Assembly: GCF_900182595.1 (NCBI RefSeq)
Contig: NZ_FXTN01000007.1
Span: 310,001 to 374,000 of the forward strand
Length of the DNA: 64,000 bases
From: Pedobacter westerhofensis
GTDB taxonomy: Bacteria > Bacteroidota > Bacteroidia > Sphingobacteriales > Sphingobacteriaceae
Direction of reading: 5' to 3'
Positions 35,341 to 44,620 of the stretch are shown here, in pieces; within the stretch, counting starts at the first letter, position 1; the number at the start of each line of letters is the position of its first letter. The notes under the pieces were generated by a model, which saw only the letters and a program-made list of their open reading frames with translations, did no database searches and had not been told where the DNA came from. Both the position numbers and the translations under genes were made by a program.

Positions 35341-35373
35341 AAAAACCCCTTAAAATCAAATTTTAAGGGGTTT
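35341..35373 (-). terminator. Intrinsic terminator of tRNA-Pro
   Basis: AAACCCCTTAAAA at 35343-35355 pairs perfectly with TTTTAAGGGGTTT at 35361-35373 over a 5-base loop. The minus strand continues into a T-rich run, as expected for the tRNA transcript. Confidence 0.75.
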
Positions 35374-35397
35374 CGGTGCGTTTTAGCACTTTTTAAG

Positions 35398-35471
35398 TCG
35401 GGGTGGCAGGATTCGAACCTACGACCTCCTGCTCCCAAAGCAGGCGCGATACCGGGCTACGCTACACCCCG
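35398..35471 (-). tRNA. tRNA-Pro (anticodon TGG)
   Basis: The minus strand folds as a tRNA. The acceptor CGGGGTG/CACCCCG has discriminator A. The anticodon arm CCTGC-TTTGGGA-GCAGG gives anticodon TGG, and a T-arm contains GGTTCGAATCC. It is 74 bases long and CCA is not encoded. It reads UGG-family proline codons and matches the proS gene in this window. It has its own promoter and terminator. Confidence 0.97.
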
Positions 35472-35522
35472 AACTTGACCAACAAGTCTGGTTATAAATA
35501 ACCTTCGTTGTTGTTGGGATTG

Positions 35523-35553
35523 CAAAAGTACAACATTATATTTAGTACGCAAA
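35523..35553 (-). promoter_or_regulatory. Promoter of tRNA-Pro
   Basis: On the minus strand TTTG (35553-35550) is followed after 19 bases by TACTTTTG (35530-35523), an exact Bacteroidota -33/-7 pair. It lies about 50 bases upstream of the mature tRNA 5' end. Confidence 0.7.
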
Positions 35554-35638
35554 TTTATTTTCATTTTTCGCTCATAAAATCTTCGCGGCAAATCAGAAAA
35601 TGAAACTTTGTCTAAAAGTTGTATTGTTGTTCAGTGTG

Positions 35639-36664
35639 TTACAGAGAATTCCTCAGCGTCACTTTAAATGGAATTGCAATCCGCTCAGCAGAATTTTTAA
35701 GCACAAGCTCCGCCGTTTTCTCGCCCATCAATGCAAAATCTGTCGAAATCGTGGTAATACCATCAAGGATAATCTTTTTGATGGGCACCTCATTGTAAGA
35801 AATTACTCCCACATCCTTGCCCACTCTAAACTTTCCTTCGATCATCTTTTCTATCAGGATCACCAGATCGTCCTCAACGAGGTTGATATATACACAGCCG
35901 GGCTCAATCTTTTCATTATGGACACAGCTGAGGATCTGATGGTTAAAGCTGTACTGCTGGCAAAAGCGGCGGAATCCACGGATGATCTTTGTAGAGTGGT
36001 AGGTATCCCGCGGAAAGACCAGTTTTATTGTATGGTATTTATCCAGCCTGTCTTTCAGCTGTACAAGTGCAGAGTAAATGTCATTTTCAAAATCCTCATA
36101 CACTGCACCAAAATTACCGGAAATCCCCTGCGCCAGCTTATCCATCAGGATCAGCTTTTTCTTCGGGAGGGAGTCTATCAGTTCATAACCCATTTCTTTG
36201 TCTTCATTAAAATTGGGGATGATCACGCATTTTTCGTAGTAACCATTTTTCTCATCCAGTATTTTCCTGAGTACCTGATAATCATTGTTGTAAATATAAA
36301 AATCAATGGCACCTTCAGTTCCCAGGGTGGCAGCGAAGGCATCATAAATCATCTTTTTATGGATACTCAGTTTATTAAAGAGCAGGAGCACTTTGGCAGG
36401 TTTGTGAAAGCAGGTCTGTACAATAAAATAGCCTTTTCCTGCCACAGAAGTAACCAGCCCCATCCGTTTTAACTCATTATACGCACGTTCAATCGTACTT
36501 CTTGCTGTTTCCAGTGTACAGCTCAGCTCATTGATCGAGGGAAGAAGGTCGTTCTTTTTAATTTCCCCGGACTGAATGCCCTCCAGGATCGAATTGATCA
36601 GCTGCAGGTACTTGGGAGTCATGGCGCACTCGTCGATCCTAACAATATTCTGGATGTTGTTCAT
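35639..36664 (-). CDS. GntR-family regulator with periplasmic-binding-protein-like effector domain
   Basis: A 341-residue transcriptional regulator. The N-terminal GntR winged helix (KYLQLINSILEGIQSGEIKK, LLPSINELSCTLETARSTIERAYNEL) is followed by a LacI/PBP1-like ligand-binding domain (KVLLLFNKLSIHKKMIYDAF ... GVISYNEVPIKKIILDGITTISTDF). Bacteroidota regulators of this type often control sugar use, such as L-fucose regulons, but no such genes are adjacent here. A long plus-strand frame at the same place is a shadow of this gene. Confidence 0.88.
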   Translation of the reverse strand: MNNIQNIVRIDECAMTPKYLQLINSILEGIQSGEIKKNDLLPSINELSCTLETARSTIERAYNELKRMGLVTSVAGKGYFIVQTCFHKPAKVLLLFNKLSIHKKMIYDAFAATLGTEGAIDFYIYNNDYQVLRKILDEKNGYYEKCVIIPNFNEDKEMGYELIDSLPKKKLILMDKLAQGISGNFGAVYEDFENDIYSALVQLKDRLDKYHTIKLVFPRDTYHSTKIIRGFRRFCQQYSFNHQILSCVHNEKIEPGCVYINLVEDDLVILIEKMIEGKFRVGKDVGVISYNEVPIKKIILDGITTISTDFALMGEKTAELVLKNSAERIAIPFKVTLRNSL

Positions 36665-36912
36665 GGTAAGCGTAATGCTAATTGGTTGTTTAAAGTACCG
36701 AATGCCACAACCTTATGGAATTTTAGAAAAAATATTTATATTCTTGAACGTGCTTGTCTGCAATGGGTTAAAACGTTTTCAGTATCTATTATTTGATATT
36801 TAAGGCCGATAACCCGAGCCCTTCACATTATAATTTTAATGTTGTTTTAATCCTTTCATAATTGGTATAGTCTATGTAGTAGAAGTTAGGTAAACATTTA
36901 AAAAACACGCAA

Positions 36913-37047
36913 ATGAAAACATTTAGAAATTTAATGCTGCTGTTGGTGACAGCATCATTGTTAAGCTCATGCTACGTACAAGATGGAGGTAGAGGTCGCG
37001 GTGGTCACGGACACGGACATGGTCACGGGCATCACCGGGGCTGGTAA
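36913..37047 (+). CDS. Tiny His/Gly-rich lipoprotein (44 residues)
   Basis: An ATG-initiated frame with a perfect lipoprotein signal (MKTFRNLMLLLVTASLLSSC). The mature part is only 25 residues and is dominated by GRGRGGHGHGHGHGHHRG. The His/Gly run is a likely metal-binding tail (nickel, zinc or copper) on a lipid anchor. It is followed 20 bases later by an intrinsic terminator, so it is a self-contained gene. It lies between the GntR regulator and an outer-membrane receptor. Confidence 0.75.
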   Translation: MKTFRNLMLLLVTASLLSSCYVQDGGRGRGGHGHGHGHGHHRGW

Positions 37048-37066
37048 CCTTTTTTCTACTTATTTT

Positions 37067-37095
37067 AAGAGCCGCAGTCAAATGTGGCTCTTTTT
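37067..37095 (+). terminator. Intrinsic terminator of the His-rich lipoprotein gene
   Basis: AAGAGCC at 37067-37073 pairs with GGCTCTT at 37086-37092 and is followed by TTTTTG. It is located 20 bases after the stop codon. Confidence 0.75.
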
Positions 37096-37199
37096 GTTTA
37101 AGGGCAACTGTTTCATTATCAGTTGATCATAATTTAATTCGTTGTCAGCTGTAACGTTTTAACACCAATCTGCATCTTAAAGGTATAAATGCTTTGAAG

Positions 37200-39650
37200 A
37201 TGAAAAAATTAATTCCCCGTTTACTGATATTCGTTATATGTCTTTTTATGTTGTCTGCTGCGAAGGCCCAAACAGGTTCCGGAAAGCTATCCGGTAAAGT
37301 TCTGGACGAGAAACACGCTAATCTTTCCTATGCTTCAGTAAGCCTGCTCAAAGCAAAAGATTCCACTTTGATCAAAGGATCAATCACCGAAGATAACGGA
37401 ACTTATATATTTTCTAACCTTGCAGACGGGCAGTATATCATCGCCATCAATATGGTAGGGTATGCCAAAGTGCTCAGAGGCCCGTACCTGATCAATGATA
37501 CCCGCAAAACTTATACAGTAGACCAGGTAGAGCTGGTACCTACTTCAAAACAGCTGAACAGCGTCAATATTGTGAGCCGTAAGCCACTGGTAGAAAGACA
37601 AGTTGATAAAACCGTGCTAAACATTGAAAACAGTGTCTTGGCAGCCGGTAATACGGCGCTGGAGATCTTACAAAAGGCGCCCGGTGTAACGGTAGACAAA
37701 GATGGCAACATCAGTTTGAGAGGAAAGAAAGGCGTAATGGTGATGATAGATGGCAAACCAACCTACATGTCAAGCGAACAGCTTGCCAACCTGCTGCGCT
37801 CCACAGAAGGCAACGCAGTACAGTCCATCGAGCTGATTACCAACCCTTCGGCAAAATATGATGCAGCGGGTAACTCGGGGATCATCAATATCAAATTAAA
37901 GAAAAACAAGAATTATGGTACCAATGGCTCTGTAAATGCAGGGGCGGGGTATGGCAGGTATTACAAAGCCAGCACAGGCTTATCGCTGAACCACAGGGAA
38001 AAGAAGTTCAATGTCTTTGGAGATTTCAATTATTCACGCCGCAAGCAGTACCATAATCTGGATATTATGCGGGTAAACAATACAACTTCTGATCAAACCT
38101 ATTTCAATCAGACCAGCGAAGGAGTGGGGCCAAGGCGCAACTACAATTTTAAAGGAGGACTGGATTACTTTATCGATAGTGTGAATACGATAGGCGTAGC
38201 CATCAACGGTTATAATGGCGGGGGAAATAACGATACCAAAGTATTAACACTGATCGGAAGCCAGCCGCTGCGCACAGATTCTTCTGTAAATGCAACCACT
38301 CCCAATGATTTCAAGTATACCGGGATCACTTATAATTTGAACTATAAAGGTACTATTGACACCGCTGGACAGGAAATCAGTGCAGATATAGATTATTCTA
38401 AATATAAGAACTCGAACGATAACTTGTATAACAATAACTATCTTGATATCAACGGGCAACCTTATAAAACGCCATATATATTCAGAAGCTTTGCTCCATC
38501 TGAGGTGACTGTGTTTGCAGTTAAGGCAGATTATACCTATCCTTTCAGTAAAAAGATGAAGTTGGATGCGGGAGTAAAGAGCAGTGTGGTAAGCACAGAC
38601 AACAACATCACCTTTGAGAATTTCCTGTCTGGCAACTGGCAGAACGACGCAGGGCGAAGTAACCAGTTTAAATATGATGAAAATATCAATGCAGCATACC
38701 TGAACTTAAAGCGCGAGTTTACCGGTACAACGGTACAGCTAGGCCTGAGGGCAGAACAAACCAACTCTAAAGGTAATTCGGTTACAGAACAGATTGTTTC
38801 CAAACGCCATTATTTAAACCTGTTCCCCAGCCTTTTCGTAAACCATGTTTTATCAAAAAACAATGAGATCGGTTTCTCCTACAGCAGACGGATCGACAGG
38901 CCGGATTATGGAGATCTGAACCCTTTCATCTCATTTGTAGATCTGTATACCTATGGTATAGGAAACCCATTCCTCAATCCGCAGTATACCAACTCCTTTG
39001 AGGTATCTTATTCCTGGAAAAAAACGGTGAATGCCACGCTGGGCTATAGCCATACCAGTGATGCCATTACGAGAGTGCTTTTATCAGATACCCTTCAAAA
39101 AACATTGTTTATCACCTCCCGGAACCTTGCGGTAAAGAAATCATATAACCTGAATATCAACTCGCCGATAAACATATCAAAATGGTGGACAACCAATAAT
39201 AACCTGACGGTGTATTACAATAAGTTCAGCACGCCTAACTTATTGGGAGTACCTTACAGCAGCGGTAAGCTATCTTTTAATGCCAATACCAATCATACCA
39301 TTGCCCTCAATACAAACACAAACCTGGAGATGTCTGGTTTCTACCAGTCGAGCATGGTAGAAGGAACCCTGGCCATGAAACCGCAGTACGGTATAGACCT
39401 GGGCGCAAGCAGATCGTTCGCCAATAAAAAGTTTAATGTGAAATTTGCTGCAAATGATGTATTTAACCTGCAGAAGTGGCGTATAACAAGTGCTTTGCCT
39501 GGGCAAAATTATTCGGTAAATGAAAAAGAAGAAAGCCGCATCTTCAGGCTTACCTGTACTTACCGCTTTGGAAGCAACGACATTAAAGGTGCCCGTCAGC
39601 GCAGCAAAGGTTCGGCAGCAGAACAAAACCGCGTAAAATCGGGAGGATAA
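37200..39650 (+). CDS. Outer-membrane beta-barrel (TonB-dependent receptor-like) protein
   Basis: An 816-residue outer-membrane protein with signal peptide (MKKLIPRLLIFVICLFMLSAAKA). It has a carboxypeptidase-regulatory-like domain at about 30-105 (SGKVLDEKHANLSYASVSLL) and a plug (ALEILQKAPGVTVDKDGNISLRG, VMVMIDGKPTYMSSEQLANLL, SIELITNPSAKYDAAGNSGIINIKL). A barrel of the OMP_b-brl_3 type ends RIFRLTCTYRFG, followed by a short polar tail. A TTG at 37194 could add two residues, but the ATG at 37200 is preferred. The substrate is unknown. Confidence 0.88.
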   Translation: MKKLIPRLLIFVICLFMLSAAKAQTGSGKLSGKVLDEKHANLSYASVSLLKAKDSTLIKGSITEDNGTYIFSNLADGQYIIAINMVGYAKVLRGPYLINDTRKTYTVDQVELVPTSKQLNSVNIVSRKPLVERQVDKTVLNIENSVLAAGNTALEILQKAPGVTVDKDGNISLRGKKGVMVMIDGKPTYMSSEQLANLLRSTEGNAVQSIELITNPSAKYDAAGNSGIINIKLKKNKNYGTNGSVNAGAGYGRYYKASTGLSLNHREKKFNVFGDFNYSRRKQYHNLDIMRVNNTTSDQTYFNQTSEGVGPRRNYNFKGGLDYFIDSVNTIGVAINGYNGGGNNDTKVLTLIGSQPLRTDSSVNATTPNDFKYTGITYNLNYKGTIDTAGQEISADIDYSKYKNSNDNLYNNNYLDINGQPYKTPYIFRSFAPSEVTVFAVKADYTYPFSKKMKLDAGVKSSVVSTDNNITFENFLSGNWQNDAGRSNQFKYDENINAAYLNLKREFTGTTVQLGLRAEQTNSKGNSVTEQIVSKRHYLNLFPSLFVNHVLSKNNEIGFSYSRRIDRPDYGDLNPFISFVDLYTYGIGNPFLNPQYTNSFEVSYSWKKTVNATLGYSHTSDAITRVLLSDTLQKTLFITSRNLAVKKSYNLNINSPINISKWWTTNNNLTVYYNKFSTPNLLGVPYSSGKLSFNANTNHTIALNTNTNLEMSGFYQSSMVEGTLAMKPQYGIDLGASRSFANKKFNVKFAANDVFNLQKWRITSALPGQNYSVNEKEESRIFRLTCTYRFGSNDIKGARQRSKGSAAEQNRVKSGG

Positions 39651-39875
39651 GCGATAAAGTCTATCTAAAAGGAGGATTTACCAATATTATTTTGGTTTCT
39701 CCTGCTTTGAAAGCCTGATGACCCATGATTTGCTTATGAATTGATTAAAAGCAGCAAATTTTACTTATTTCAATCAATCGCTGGAAATTTATAATTTCTC
39801 TTACCAACTTTACGTTTATATCAATAAACAAATGTTACTGATAATGCCCGGTTAAACAACTAAGTAACAATAAAA

Positions 39876-39967
39876 TAGATCAAAAACTTTGCCCGAGGGT
39901 GGATGCCAGAGGCAAATAGGTAAATAATAGTTAATAATCTTAAAGGCCGGTTTTAGCCGGCCTTTAA
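39876..39967 (+). ncRNA. Candidate small RNA element (copy B)
   Basis: A stem TTTGCC (39888-39893)/GGCAAA (39911-39916) directly precedes TAGGTAAATAATAGTTAAT (39917-39935). A hairpin TTAAAGGCCGG/CCGGCCTTTAA (39940-39950, 39957-39967) follows. The 19-base core is identical to that at 10529-10547, and the stems before it differ in sequence but keep pairing. The remainder of the gap from 39651 to 39983 contains no gene that I can support. Confidence 0.5.
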
Positions 39968-39983
39968 AGTATAGCTGGGCCAA

Positions 39984-40451
39984 TTAAAGTATAGGCAAGC
40001 CAATCTCGGCCTTTGCCTGCGAGATGACCAGTGAACTGTGTACATTTCCCACATTTTCCAGCGGAGCGATCTTCTGCCTAAGAAAAGCGTTGTACGCGTG
40101 CATATCAGGAATGATAATCTTTAACATAAAATCATAATTCCCGGTGATATGGTAGCATTCCAGTACTTCAGGAAATGCAATCACACTTCTTTGAAACGAT
40201 GCCAGTGCATCTTCACTATGATTGTTTAATACGATTTGCGGAAAGGCGACCATACATGCGGTGATCTTTTCCCTGTCGAGCACTGCTACATATTTTTTGA
40301 TATATCCTAACTCTTCCAGCCGTTTTCTCCTGTCAAAAATCGGAGAAATTGTCCTGTTAAGATTATAAGCAAGTTCTTTATTGGTCAGCCTTCCATTTTC
40401 CTGCAGCAGATTTAATATGCCCAAATCTGTAGGGTCTAAATGCGGGTTCAT
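39984..40451 (-). CDS. Lrp/AsnC-family transcriptional regulator
   Basis: A 155-residue feast/famine-type regulator. The N-terminal helix-turn-helix is LDPTDLGILNLLQENGRLTNKELAYNLNRTISPIFDRRKRLEELGYI. The C-terminal RAM ligand-binding domain contains FPEVLECYHITGNYDFMLKIIIPD. It typically senses an amino acid. It is separated by about 180 bases from the divergent HEAT-repeat gene and converges on the RNA-like element. Confidence 0.92.
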   Translation of the reverse strand: MNPHLDPTDLGILNLLQENGRLTNKELAYNLNRTISPIFDRRKRLEELGYIKKYVAVLDREKITACMVAFPQIVLNNHSEDALASFQRSVIAFPEVLECYHITGNYDFMLKIIIPDMHAYNAFLRQKIAPLENVGNVHSSLVISQAKAEIGLPIL

Positions 40452-40609
40452 ACTTCAAAGCGATTTAACGTAGTATAGGTTTATTGATATTTGGTGGTTG
40501 GTTAGAGATTATTCAAATATAGGATATTTGACTGTCTGCTTGCAACCCCCACCCTGAAAAAATATTCGGCATATGATTTTTTGCTGGCAGTATAATGTGG
40601 CAAATAAGA

Positions 40610-40617
40610 TAACTTTG
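40610..40617 (+). promoter_or_regulatory. Candidate -7 element for the AlkD-like gene
   Basis: TAACTTTG matches TAnnTTTG and is 16 bases before the preferred ATG at 40633. A TTG at 40581 is too far for an ideal -33 site. Confidence 0.42.
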
Positions 40618-40632
40618 TTCTCAAATGATCTT

Positions 40633-41733
40633 ATGGGCTTAATTAAAGATATCTATTCTCCGGCATTCTATAATAAATTTACAGAGGCAGTCAAATCTAT
40701 TCATCATTCATTTGATAAAGAAGGGTTTATGACTGCTGTTTTAGGCAACGGCTTTGAACAGATGGAGTGGAAAGACCGAATGAAACATACTACCCGGTGC
40801 TTTCATCAGTTCCTTGCTGCTGACTTTCCGGAGGCCGTGCAACTGATCAAAAACATCATAGATAGACTGAGAGCGGATGGGCAGGATCAGGGCGGACTAG
40901 CACATATCTTTTTAGCTGATTATATTGAAACATACGGACTTGATGATCTGGAAAACGCAGTCAGCGCGTTTGAATTTATCACGCAGTTTATCAGCTGCGA
41001 GTTTGCAGTACGCCCCTTTATTATCAAATACGGTGACCAGATGATCAAAGAAATGGTTTCCTGGTCGAAACATAAAAATCATCATGTAAGGCGACTTTCC
41101 AGTGAGGGCAGCCGGCCAAGGTTGCCATGGGCGATGGCGATCCCTGCACTTAAACGCAATCCGGAACCAATCCTGCCAATTCTGGAAAACCTTAAAACAG
41201 ACCCTTCTGAATATGTGAGGAGGAGCGTGGCCAACAGCATCAACGATATCGCAAAAGACCACCCTGATGTAGTGATTGCACTGGCCGCCCGCTGGCAGGG
41301 GATCAGTAAGGAAACAGATGCGATCATCAAACACGGAAGCCGTACCTTACTCAAACAGGGACATGCAGAGATACTTAAACAGTACGGACTGGAAAGCGAA
41401 AATATTGCCGTACAGGATTTCAGGATACTCACGCCCGAAGTAAAGATCGGCGATAGTGTAGAGTTTGCTTTTTCTATTACAAACCAGAATCCTGCCAGTC
41501 ATACTGTTCGCCTGGAATATGGTATCTATTATAAAAAATCAAAAGGGCATCTGGCCCGGAAGGTATTTAAGATCAGTGAAAAGGTATATGAGCCCAACGT
41601 CACCGTGAACATCAACAGGAAGCAATCTTTCAGGCTGATTACTACCCGCGTTTTTCATGTGGGGGAACACCAGGTTTCCATCATTGTAAATGGAGAAGAG
41701 AAAGGATTACTGGATTTCATCCTTTCAGAATAA
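40633..41733 (+). CDS. DNA alkylation repair (AlkD-like) HEAT-repeat protein
   Basis: A 366-residue HEAT-repeat protein. The pattern VSWSKHKNHHVRRLSSEGSRPRLPWAMAIPALKRNPEPILPILENL and EYVRRSVANSINDIAKDHPDVV is that of AlkC/AlkD-type DNA alkylation repair proteins, which bind DNA with helical repeats. The C-terminal 120 residues (GDSVEFAFSITNQNPASHTVRLEYGIYYKK) form a beta domain fused to the repeat part, as in AlkC-type members. I prefer the ATG at 40633 over 40573 because the family begins near MGLIKDIY. It converges on exbD with 5 bases between stops. Confidence 0.85.
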   Translation: MGLIKDIYSPAFYNKFTEAVKSIHHSFDKEGFMTAVLGNGFEQMEWKDRMKHTTRCFHQFLAADFPEAVQLIKNIIDRLRADGQDQGGLAHIFLADYIETYGLDDLENAVSAFEFITQFISCEFAVRPFIIKYGDQMIKEMVSWSKHKNHHVRRLSSEGSRPRLPWAMAIPALKRNPEPILPILENLKTDPSEYVRRSVANSINDIAKDHPDVVIALAARWQGISKETDAIIKHGSRTLLKQGHAEILKQYGLESENIAVQDFRILTPEVKIGDSVEFAFSITNQNPASHTVRLEYGIYYKKSKGHLARKVFKISEKVYEPNVTVNINRKQSFRLITTRVFHVGEHQVSIIVNGEEKGLLDFILSE

Positions 41734-41738
41734 GAAAC

Positions 41739-42254
41739 TTACAGGATCTGCCTTTCTTTCATAAATGCTTTTTCTGCCTCAGTGATATGATCGTCGTCAA
41801 TGGAAGGTGCTGTAGTGATTTTTGCAATGCTCAGTTCATCCATGATGTCGACAAAGTTTTTATAAGTGGCACCGGAGGTGGGCTTAATCACCACGATCAA
41901 TGATTTCTTATCAGTGATTTTTCCAGAAACCAGTTTCATCTTGTTAATCAGGATCGACTTCCTGATCTGTTTGTAGTCGTCAATATAAGGCCTGCTTTTT
42001 CCTGCTTCGCCCATATACCAGGCTACCTTATTATTTTTTCCCAATAGAATTGTCATCGTCCTTGACGCCGGAAGCTCGTTAAAATCGCTTTCATCATTTT
42101 CATCTGGTTTCACAATATCCATCGCATTTTGTTTGGCGAGCGAAGTGGTGAGCATAAAGAAAGTGATCAGCAGAAATGCCAGGTCTACCATTGCTGTCAG
42201 ATCTACTTTTGGTGTTTCTTTTCTGTTTCTGGAAGTGGTGTTTAATTCAGCCAT
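41739..42254 (-). CDS. exbD: ExbD/TolR-family biopolymer transport protein
   Basis: A 171-residue inner-membrane protein with one N-terminal transmembrane helix (VDLTAMVDLAFLLITFFMLTTSL) containing the conserved Asp of ExbD/TolR. A periplasmic domain follows (MTILLGKNNKVAWYMGEAG). ExbD works with ExbB and TonB to energise outer-membrane receptors. No exbB gene is adjacent. The gene follows the DUF4153 gene by 64 bases in the same direction, so they may share a transcript. Confidence 0.88.
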   Translation of the reverse strand: MAELNTTSRNRKETPKVDLTAMVDLAFLLITFFMLTTSLAKQNAMDIVKPDENDESDFNELPASRTMTILLGKNNKVAWYMGEAGKSRPYIDDYKQIRKSILINKMKLVSGKITDKKSLIVVIKPTSGATYKNFVDIMDELSIAKITTAPSIDDDHITEAEKAFMKERQIL

Positions 42255-42318
42255 GATCGTGAAGATTAGTTTAAGTCATGATGCCGGATTTTTACTTATT
42301 CCATATCAAAATTTCTGA

Positions 42319-44211
42319 TCATTTTACTTTGATCAGAAATACGCCGTAGCTGTAGATGTAATCTTTTAATACTTTGTTTTCCCCTCTCGAATAGCTGATG
42401 GAGTTTACCTGATAAACGATCCTGAAATTTTTTGTTTCCTGCACAATGCTCAACGCGCCGGATGGAAGATTATATTCATGCGCTACGCCATTAAATTTAT
42501 AACCGTCTTGTTTTGCGGGATCTTTCGGCAGGGTGCCGATCAGCGCTTTTAAATCAAAGAGCGCACTGTCGTTATTGATTTTGACTGATACCCATCCCTT
42601 ATTTTTTATGGTTTTTGTGATGCTGAGATTGCCGCTAACCGTGACGTCGCTATTATCAGCAGAATGGTCCTGCATTACGTAATCATAGCCAGCAACATTT
42701 GTCAGGTCCGGCTGTTTGTTTTTTACCACATAAGCATCCTCTATCATCCGCTTTTCGTTCGATTCATAGTCCCCATAAGCAGAGCTGCTGAATTTACCAA
42801 GTCCCAGCTGCGACTGTACCCAGCTGACTTTAGCTTCTCTCAGGAAATACTTTCTACTATACTTATTGGCTTTAGTCGCTTCTTTTGTATGCTCCAGTGA
42901 ATCTGAAACATGATCCAGGTTTGCATTGGTATAAGGTTGCAGGGCTTGATAATCATAATGTTCAATGATATATCTTAAAGTCCTGGCAGCCCGGTTTCCA
43001 TCTTTTGCGGATATGCTTTTCAACCTGGTCATTTTGTGATCCTTAAAAGCATTGTTCCTCTTAAAAATATCAGTGAGGATTTTTTTCTGTGAATACTCAG
43101 ATACCGAAAATGCACTCTGCGGCCCATAGATAGACAACAGCGTAAAAATACAAAGCGAAATCGGTATCACCTTGATATTCTGCTTACGCGAGAGGAGGGA
43201 ATAGATCGTCACCCCGAGCAACCAGATGGCAAGCATGATCAGGAAGTACCGGTTCTCGGTGATCCCATATCGAAACACCCTGGTACCTACGGCAAGGAAT
43301 AACAGCACGATCAATGGCAGCATTAAAAAGTAAAAGCTGCGTGCATAAGTCTTTATCCATTTATTTTCCTCCTGCTCGCGGATCGGGAAGATCATCAGGA
43401 TCGCAAGAATCCCAAATACCGCGTATCCCAGGATCAGGTTGGATACCAGTCCTTTCGGAAGGTTCCATTCTATTATAATTTTGGCTTCATAGGCCAGCAG
43501 TATTATCACATAAATTGTTGCCAGTGGGATCAGCACATATTGCGTAAATATTTTTAGTGCTTTTGGATAAGTGAAATCTTCGTTTAATGTATCCAGATCT
43601 TTAGGGATGCCTGCAAGAAAAAACAAGGTATTGAATATCCCTGCGATCAGTACAAATAATATGGAATAGGAGTTGCTCCCCAGATCAACATTAAACAGGA
43701 ATTTGGTGGCGCCAATCGCTGCGGCTAATCCCAGGTAAAGTACACCGCTGTTCAGCACGCTCGTGAGGAAACGGAGGAAGATCGTTTTATTAAACTGCCA
43801 GAAGCCCTGTACCGAATCTGCATGAACATAAGCTGCAAAGGAAACCAGCAGGTGCCCTGCTAGGCTCAATAAGAAGAACCTCTGGTAATCATCTTCCTGC
43901 AGCGCAGGGTTCAGCAAAAATATCAGGCCGGATGCCAGCAATGCAACAATGATCTTAAACAGATAAAGCCGCGGCCCTTTTACAGCCCTGCTTTCCAGGT
44001 ATAAACTTGCCGAAAGGCTAAACAGCAATCCCAGGTTGGCCGTCATGATTACCCGCGTGAACCAGTATGATTGATCAGTATCAGGGTAACCTGTTCTGAT
44101 ATTGATGATCGCGGCTATTGAGCCAATGATTGCAAAAGCTATTTCCAGCGGAAAACGCATGATGACATACCTGATATCCTGTATCAAATTCTGAATCGAA
44201 GGGAGCGCCAT
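42319..44211 (-). CDS. DUF4153 polytopic membrane protein
   Basis: A 630-residue membrane protein with about 11 to 12 hydrophobic segments in residues 20-390 and a C-terminal soluble part of about 230 residues. Residues FPLEIAFAIIGSIAAI, FFLLSLAGHLLVSFAAY and TVSGNLSITKTIKNKG mark the start, middle and tail. The arrangement fits the DUF4153 family, whose function is unknown. It is divergent from the cobalamin-riboswitch operon and upstream of exbD. Confidence 0.82.
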   Translation of the reverse strand: MALPSIQNLIQDIRYVIMRFPLEIAFAIIGSIAAIINIRTGYPDTDQSYWFTRVIMTANLGLLFSLSASLYLESRAVKGPRLYLFKIIVALLASGLIFLLNPALQEDDYQRFFLLSLAGHLLVSFAAYVHADSVQGFWQFNKTIFLRFLTSVLNSGVLYLGLAAAIGATKFLFNVDLGSNSYSILFVLIAGIFNTLFFLAGIPKDLDTLNEDFTYPKALKIFTQYVLIPLATIYVIILLAYEAKIIIEWNLPKGLVSNLILGYAVFGILAILMIFPIREQEENKWIKTYARSFYFLMLPLIVLLFLAVGTRVFRYGITENRYFLIMLAIWLLGVTIYSLLSRKQNIKVIPISLCIFTLLSIYGPQSAFSVSEYSQKKILTDIFKRNNAFKDHKMTRLKSISAKDGNRAARTLRYIIEHYDYQALQPYTNANLDHVSDSLEHTKEATKANKYSRKYFLREAKVSWVQSQLGLGKFSSSAYGDYESNEKRMIEDAYVVKNKQPDLTNVAGYDYVMQDHSADNSDVTVSGNLSITKTIKNKGWVSVKINNDSALFDLKALIGTLPKDPAKQDGYKFNGVAHEYNLPSGALSIVQETKNFRIVYQVNSISYSRGENKVLKDYIYSYGVFLIKVK

Positions 44212-44289
44212 AGTTTCTTATTTTCAGGTAATTTACTTGATAGATCCGATAATTTAAAATCAATAAACTAAAGCACTGGAATTTTTGCC

Positions 44290-44297
44290 TAAGTTTG
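44290..44297 (+). promoter_or_regulatory. Candidate -7 element of the riboswitch operon
   Basis: TAAGTTTG matches TAnnTTTG and lies about 35 bases before the cobalamin riboswitch. No clear -33 TTG is present. Confidence 0.5.
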
Positions 44298-44329
44298 CCG
44301 CATTATAGTTCTTTAATTATTTCTTCATC

Positions 44330-44436
44330 AACCGGTATAGGTTCTGCTTAATTGCAGATGAATAGGGAATCGTGTTAGAATCACGAGCTGTCGCGCAACT
44401 GTGTATAACGTAAGTTATTAGCCAGATACCTGCCTT
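44330..44436 (+). promoter_or_regulatory. Cobalamin (B12) riboswitch
   Basis: The leader contains the conserved series of the cobalamin riboswitch. These are GGTATAGGTT near 44334, AATAGGGAATCGTG at 44371-44384, AATCACGAGCTGTCGCGCAACTG near 44389-44411 and the B12 box AGCCAGATACCTGCC near 44420-44434. The core GCTGTCGCGCAACTGT is unmistakable. It lies 185 bases upstream of the receptor ATG and should repress it when cobalamin is plentiful. Between it and 44621 I see no further gene. Confidence 0.92.
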
Positions 44437-44620
44437 TACTGTATTGACAATGCTTTCGCGAAAAAAGGCAATTGGTCAGATTTGATTTGTGTTATCATTG
44501 CTGTGGCGGCCGCTGCAGTGGTGTACCCGGATTTCTCTATTCCAATTTTCTTTGAAGCATTGCGAAGTTTTAGCCTTTGAGAGCTTTTAACCGATTTATT
44601 CATTTAATCCTTTAAAAGAA

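Noticed and set aside
35600-36472. 290-codon plus-strand open frame
   Set aside because: It lies antisense to the GntR regulator, which has clear winged-helix and ligand-binding domains. The plus-strand translation has no recognisable domain.
40912-41334. 140-residue minus-strand ORF
   Set aside because: It is antisense to the AlkD-like HEAT-repeat gene and its translation looks random.
44516-44523. GCGGCCGC palindrome followed by CTGCAG, resembling a cloning-site sequence
   Set aside because: The sequence on both sides continues as normal riboswitch leader and operon, so it is not evidence of vector contamination.
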